From the NCBI GenBank assembly GCA_019237515.1, contig JAFAGX010000592.1, positions 1 to 8,834 on the forward strand: 8,834 bases of DNA, given 5' to 3'. The notes below the pieces were generated by a model, which saw only the letters and a list, made by a program, of their open reading frames with translations, made no database searches and was not told the origin of the DNA. This document shows positions 7,910 through 8,834 of the stretch, piece after piece. This DNA comes from Acidobacteriaceae bacterium (GTDB lineage Bacteria > Acidobacteriota > Terriglobia > Terriglobales > SbA1). The position numbers and the translations under genes are program-made. Every line of letters begins with the position of its first letter. Positions within the stretch are counted from its first letter, which is position 1.

Positions 7910-8803
7910 ATGTTCAAAATCCTGCACGCTGAGTTCATTGCACCCGGCATCAAGCGCTTTGTCATTCAAGCGCCCCGCATCGCACGCAAACAAAAACCCG
8001 GACAGTTCGTCATCCTGCGAGTTTATGAGGAAGGCGAACGTATCCCCATCACCATCGAGAAATCGGATCCCGCCCGAGGCACGATCAACATCGTCGTGCA
8101 GTCGATCGGGAAAACTACCCATTTGTTGAATTCGCTCACATCCAGTGAAAGCATCCGCGATGTCGTCGGCCCGCTGGGCAAGCCCTCTGAAATCGAAAAC
8201 TTCGGCACCGTGGTCGTCATGGGCGGCGGCGTAGGCACAGCGATGGCCTATCCGTCAGCCGCGGCCCTCAAACGTGCCGGCAATCACGTAATCTCGATTG
8301 TCGGAGCCCGCAGCAAAGAGCTTGTCATTTTGGAAACCGAGATGCGCGAGGTTAGCGATGAACTGCTGATCACAACTGATGATGGCACATACGCGGAAAA
8401 AGGCTTCGTGACCGACAAACTGTGCCATCTCATAGAAAGCGGCACCCGGATCGACCTCGTCCTTGCTATCGGCCCGATTCCCATGATGCGTGCGGTTGCC
8501 GACCTGACCCGCAGCTACAAAATCCGCACAGTTGTCAGCCTGAACCCGATCATGATCGACGGAACCGGCATGTGTGGTGGTTGCCGCGTGCTCATCGATG
8601 GCAAAAGCGAATTCGCTTGTGTCGATGGTCCTGAATTTGATGCCCACCGCATCGACTTCGACGTCCTAGTGCAACGCAACGCCATGTATCGTGCGGCGGA
8701 ACAGAAATCGTTCCAGGATTTTCAGCGCGACCGAGACTCGTTGCTGGCCAAAGTTCATGCCGAGCAAGAGGCCGAGTGCGCCTTACTAGGAGGCGCACTG
8801 TGA
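7910..8803 (+). CDS. nfnA: Reduced ferredoxin:NADP+ oxidoreductase, FAD/[2Fe-2S] subunit (NfnA/SudB type)
   Basis: This 297-residue protein belongs to the ferredoxin-reductase-like family annotated as NfnA, sulfide dehydrogenase beta subunit or dihydroorotate-dehydrogenase-like FAD/NAD protein. The FAD site is GQFVILR (31-37) with RIPITI (44-49), and the NAD site is GGGVGTAMAYP (105-115). The [2Fe-2S] ligands follow the NfnA pattern of one Asp and three Cys: Asp217, Cys222, Cys225 and Cys237 (IDGTGMCGGC...FACVDGPEFD). With NfnB it couples NADH and reduced ferredoxin oxidation to NADP+ reduction. The start at MFKIL fits the family's usual N-terminus. The last 30 residues are an acidic/charged helical tail. 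It overlaps nfnB by 4 nt (GTGA). A sulfide or other dehydrogenase role cannot be excluded. Confidence 0.88.
   Translation: MFKILHAEFIAPGIKRFVIQAPRIARKQKPGQFVILRVYEEGERIPITIEKSDPARGTINIVVQSIGKTTHLLNSLTSSESIRDVVGPLGKPSEIENFGTVVVMGGGVGTAMAYPSAAALKRAGNHVISIVGARSKELVILETEMREVSDELLITTDDGTYAEKGFVTDKLCHLIESGTRIDLVLAIGPIPMMRAVADLTRSYKIRTVVSLNPIMIDGTGMCGGCRVLIDGKSEFACVDGPEFDAHRIDFDVLVQRNAMYRAAEQKSFQDFQRDRDSLLAKVHAEQEAECALLGGAL
8788..8793 (+). promoter_or_regulatory. Ribosome binding site of the downstream partial gene
   Basis: AGGAGG lies 6 nt before GTG 8800, inside the 3' end of nfnA. It fixes the GTG start and indicates translational coupling. Confidence 0.75.
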
Positions 8804-8834
8804 GCCCGACCAAGTCGCTAAACCCGGTTCCGAT
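8800..8834 (+). CDS. nfnB: Start of NfnB / glutamate synthase small-chain-like subunit (3' end outside window)
   Basis: GTG 8800 opens a frame that runs off the window after 11 full codons: (V)SPTKSLNPVP. It overlaps the nfnA stop by 4 nt. The NPVP segment matches the start of NfnB/GltA-like proteins, which typically begin near 'NPVPMPEQ' before their 4Fe-4S cysteines. NfnA is almost always followed by this subunit, which holds the NADPH site and FAD. The call rests mostly on context because so few residues are visible. Confidence 0.65.
   Translation, partial: MSPTKSLNPVP

Noticed and set aside
7900..7932. 10-codon ORF overlapping the nfnA start, as a possible leader peptide
   Set aside because: No ribosome binding site, no regulatory codon run and no attenuator structure nearby; probably chance.
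7743..8129. 128-codon frame starting right after the 994-residue gene
   Set aside because: It crosses the hairpin and operator and then runs out of frame through nfnA. Composition is Ser/Arg/Pro rich and unlike a folded protein.

Overview
The window looks like chromosomal DNA of a free-living, moderately GC-rich soil-type bacterium, most likely an Acidobacteriota (Koribacter/Terriglobales-like). This is inferred from the style of the proteins, the GC-rich hairpins just after stop codons and the 'ctccgtg' spacer repeat; no rRNA or marker gene confirms it. All genes lie on the + strand. No tRNA, rRNA, CRISPR array or insertion sequence was seen.

Region 1 (1-528) is the 3' end of a gene cut by the window edge, tentatively an M48-like peptidase. 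Region 2 (585-3051) is a compact four-gene arsenic operon: an ArsR repressor with a promoter and candidate operator just upstream, the arsenite methyltransferase ArsM, a thioredoxin-fold-independent LMW-phosphatase-type arsenate reductase ArsC, and an AqpS-like aquaglyceroporin. arsC overlaps arsM by 23 nt and the channel gene overlaps arsC by 4 nt. Arsenate would be reduced by ArsC; the arsenite would then leave through the channel or be methylated by ArsM. No ArsB/Acr3 pump is present in the window.

Region 3 (3052-8834) is a nitrogen and redox block. It holds an NADP-type glutamate dehydrogenase, a strong terminator, a 994-residue protein that joins two receiver-like domains to a PEP/pyruvate-binding (PPDK_N) ATP-grasp domain and an uncharacterised C-terminal domain, then nfnA and the first 11 codons of nfnB (NADH-dependent reduced ferredoxin:NADP+ oxidoreductase). 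NfnAB would make NADPH, which the glutamate dehydrogenase can use.

The most notable non-coding signal is a nearly identical palindrome, GTGATTC(G/A)TGTCAC, upstream of both gdhA and nfnA. It has the GTGA-N6-TCAC architecture of CRP/FNR-family operators and sits at almost the same distance from a candidate -10 box in both places. It suggests that ammonium assimilation and NADPH supply are co-regulated. The most notable protein is the receiver-PPDK_N fusion, which lacks the phosphohistidine and PEP-barrel domains of a true PEP synthase.
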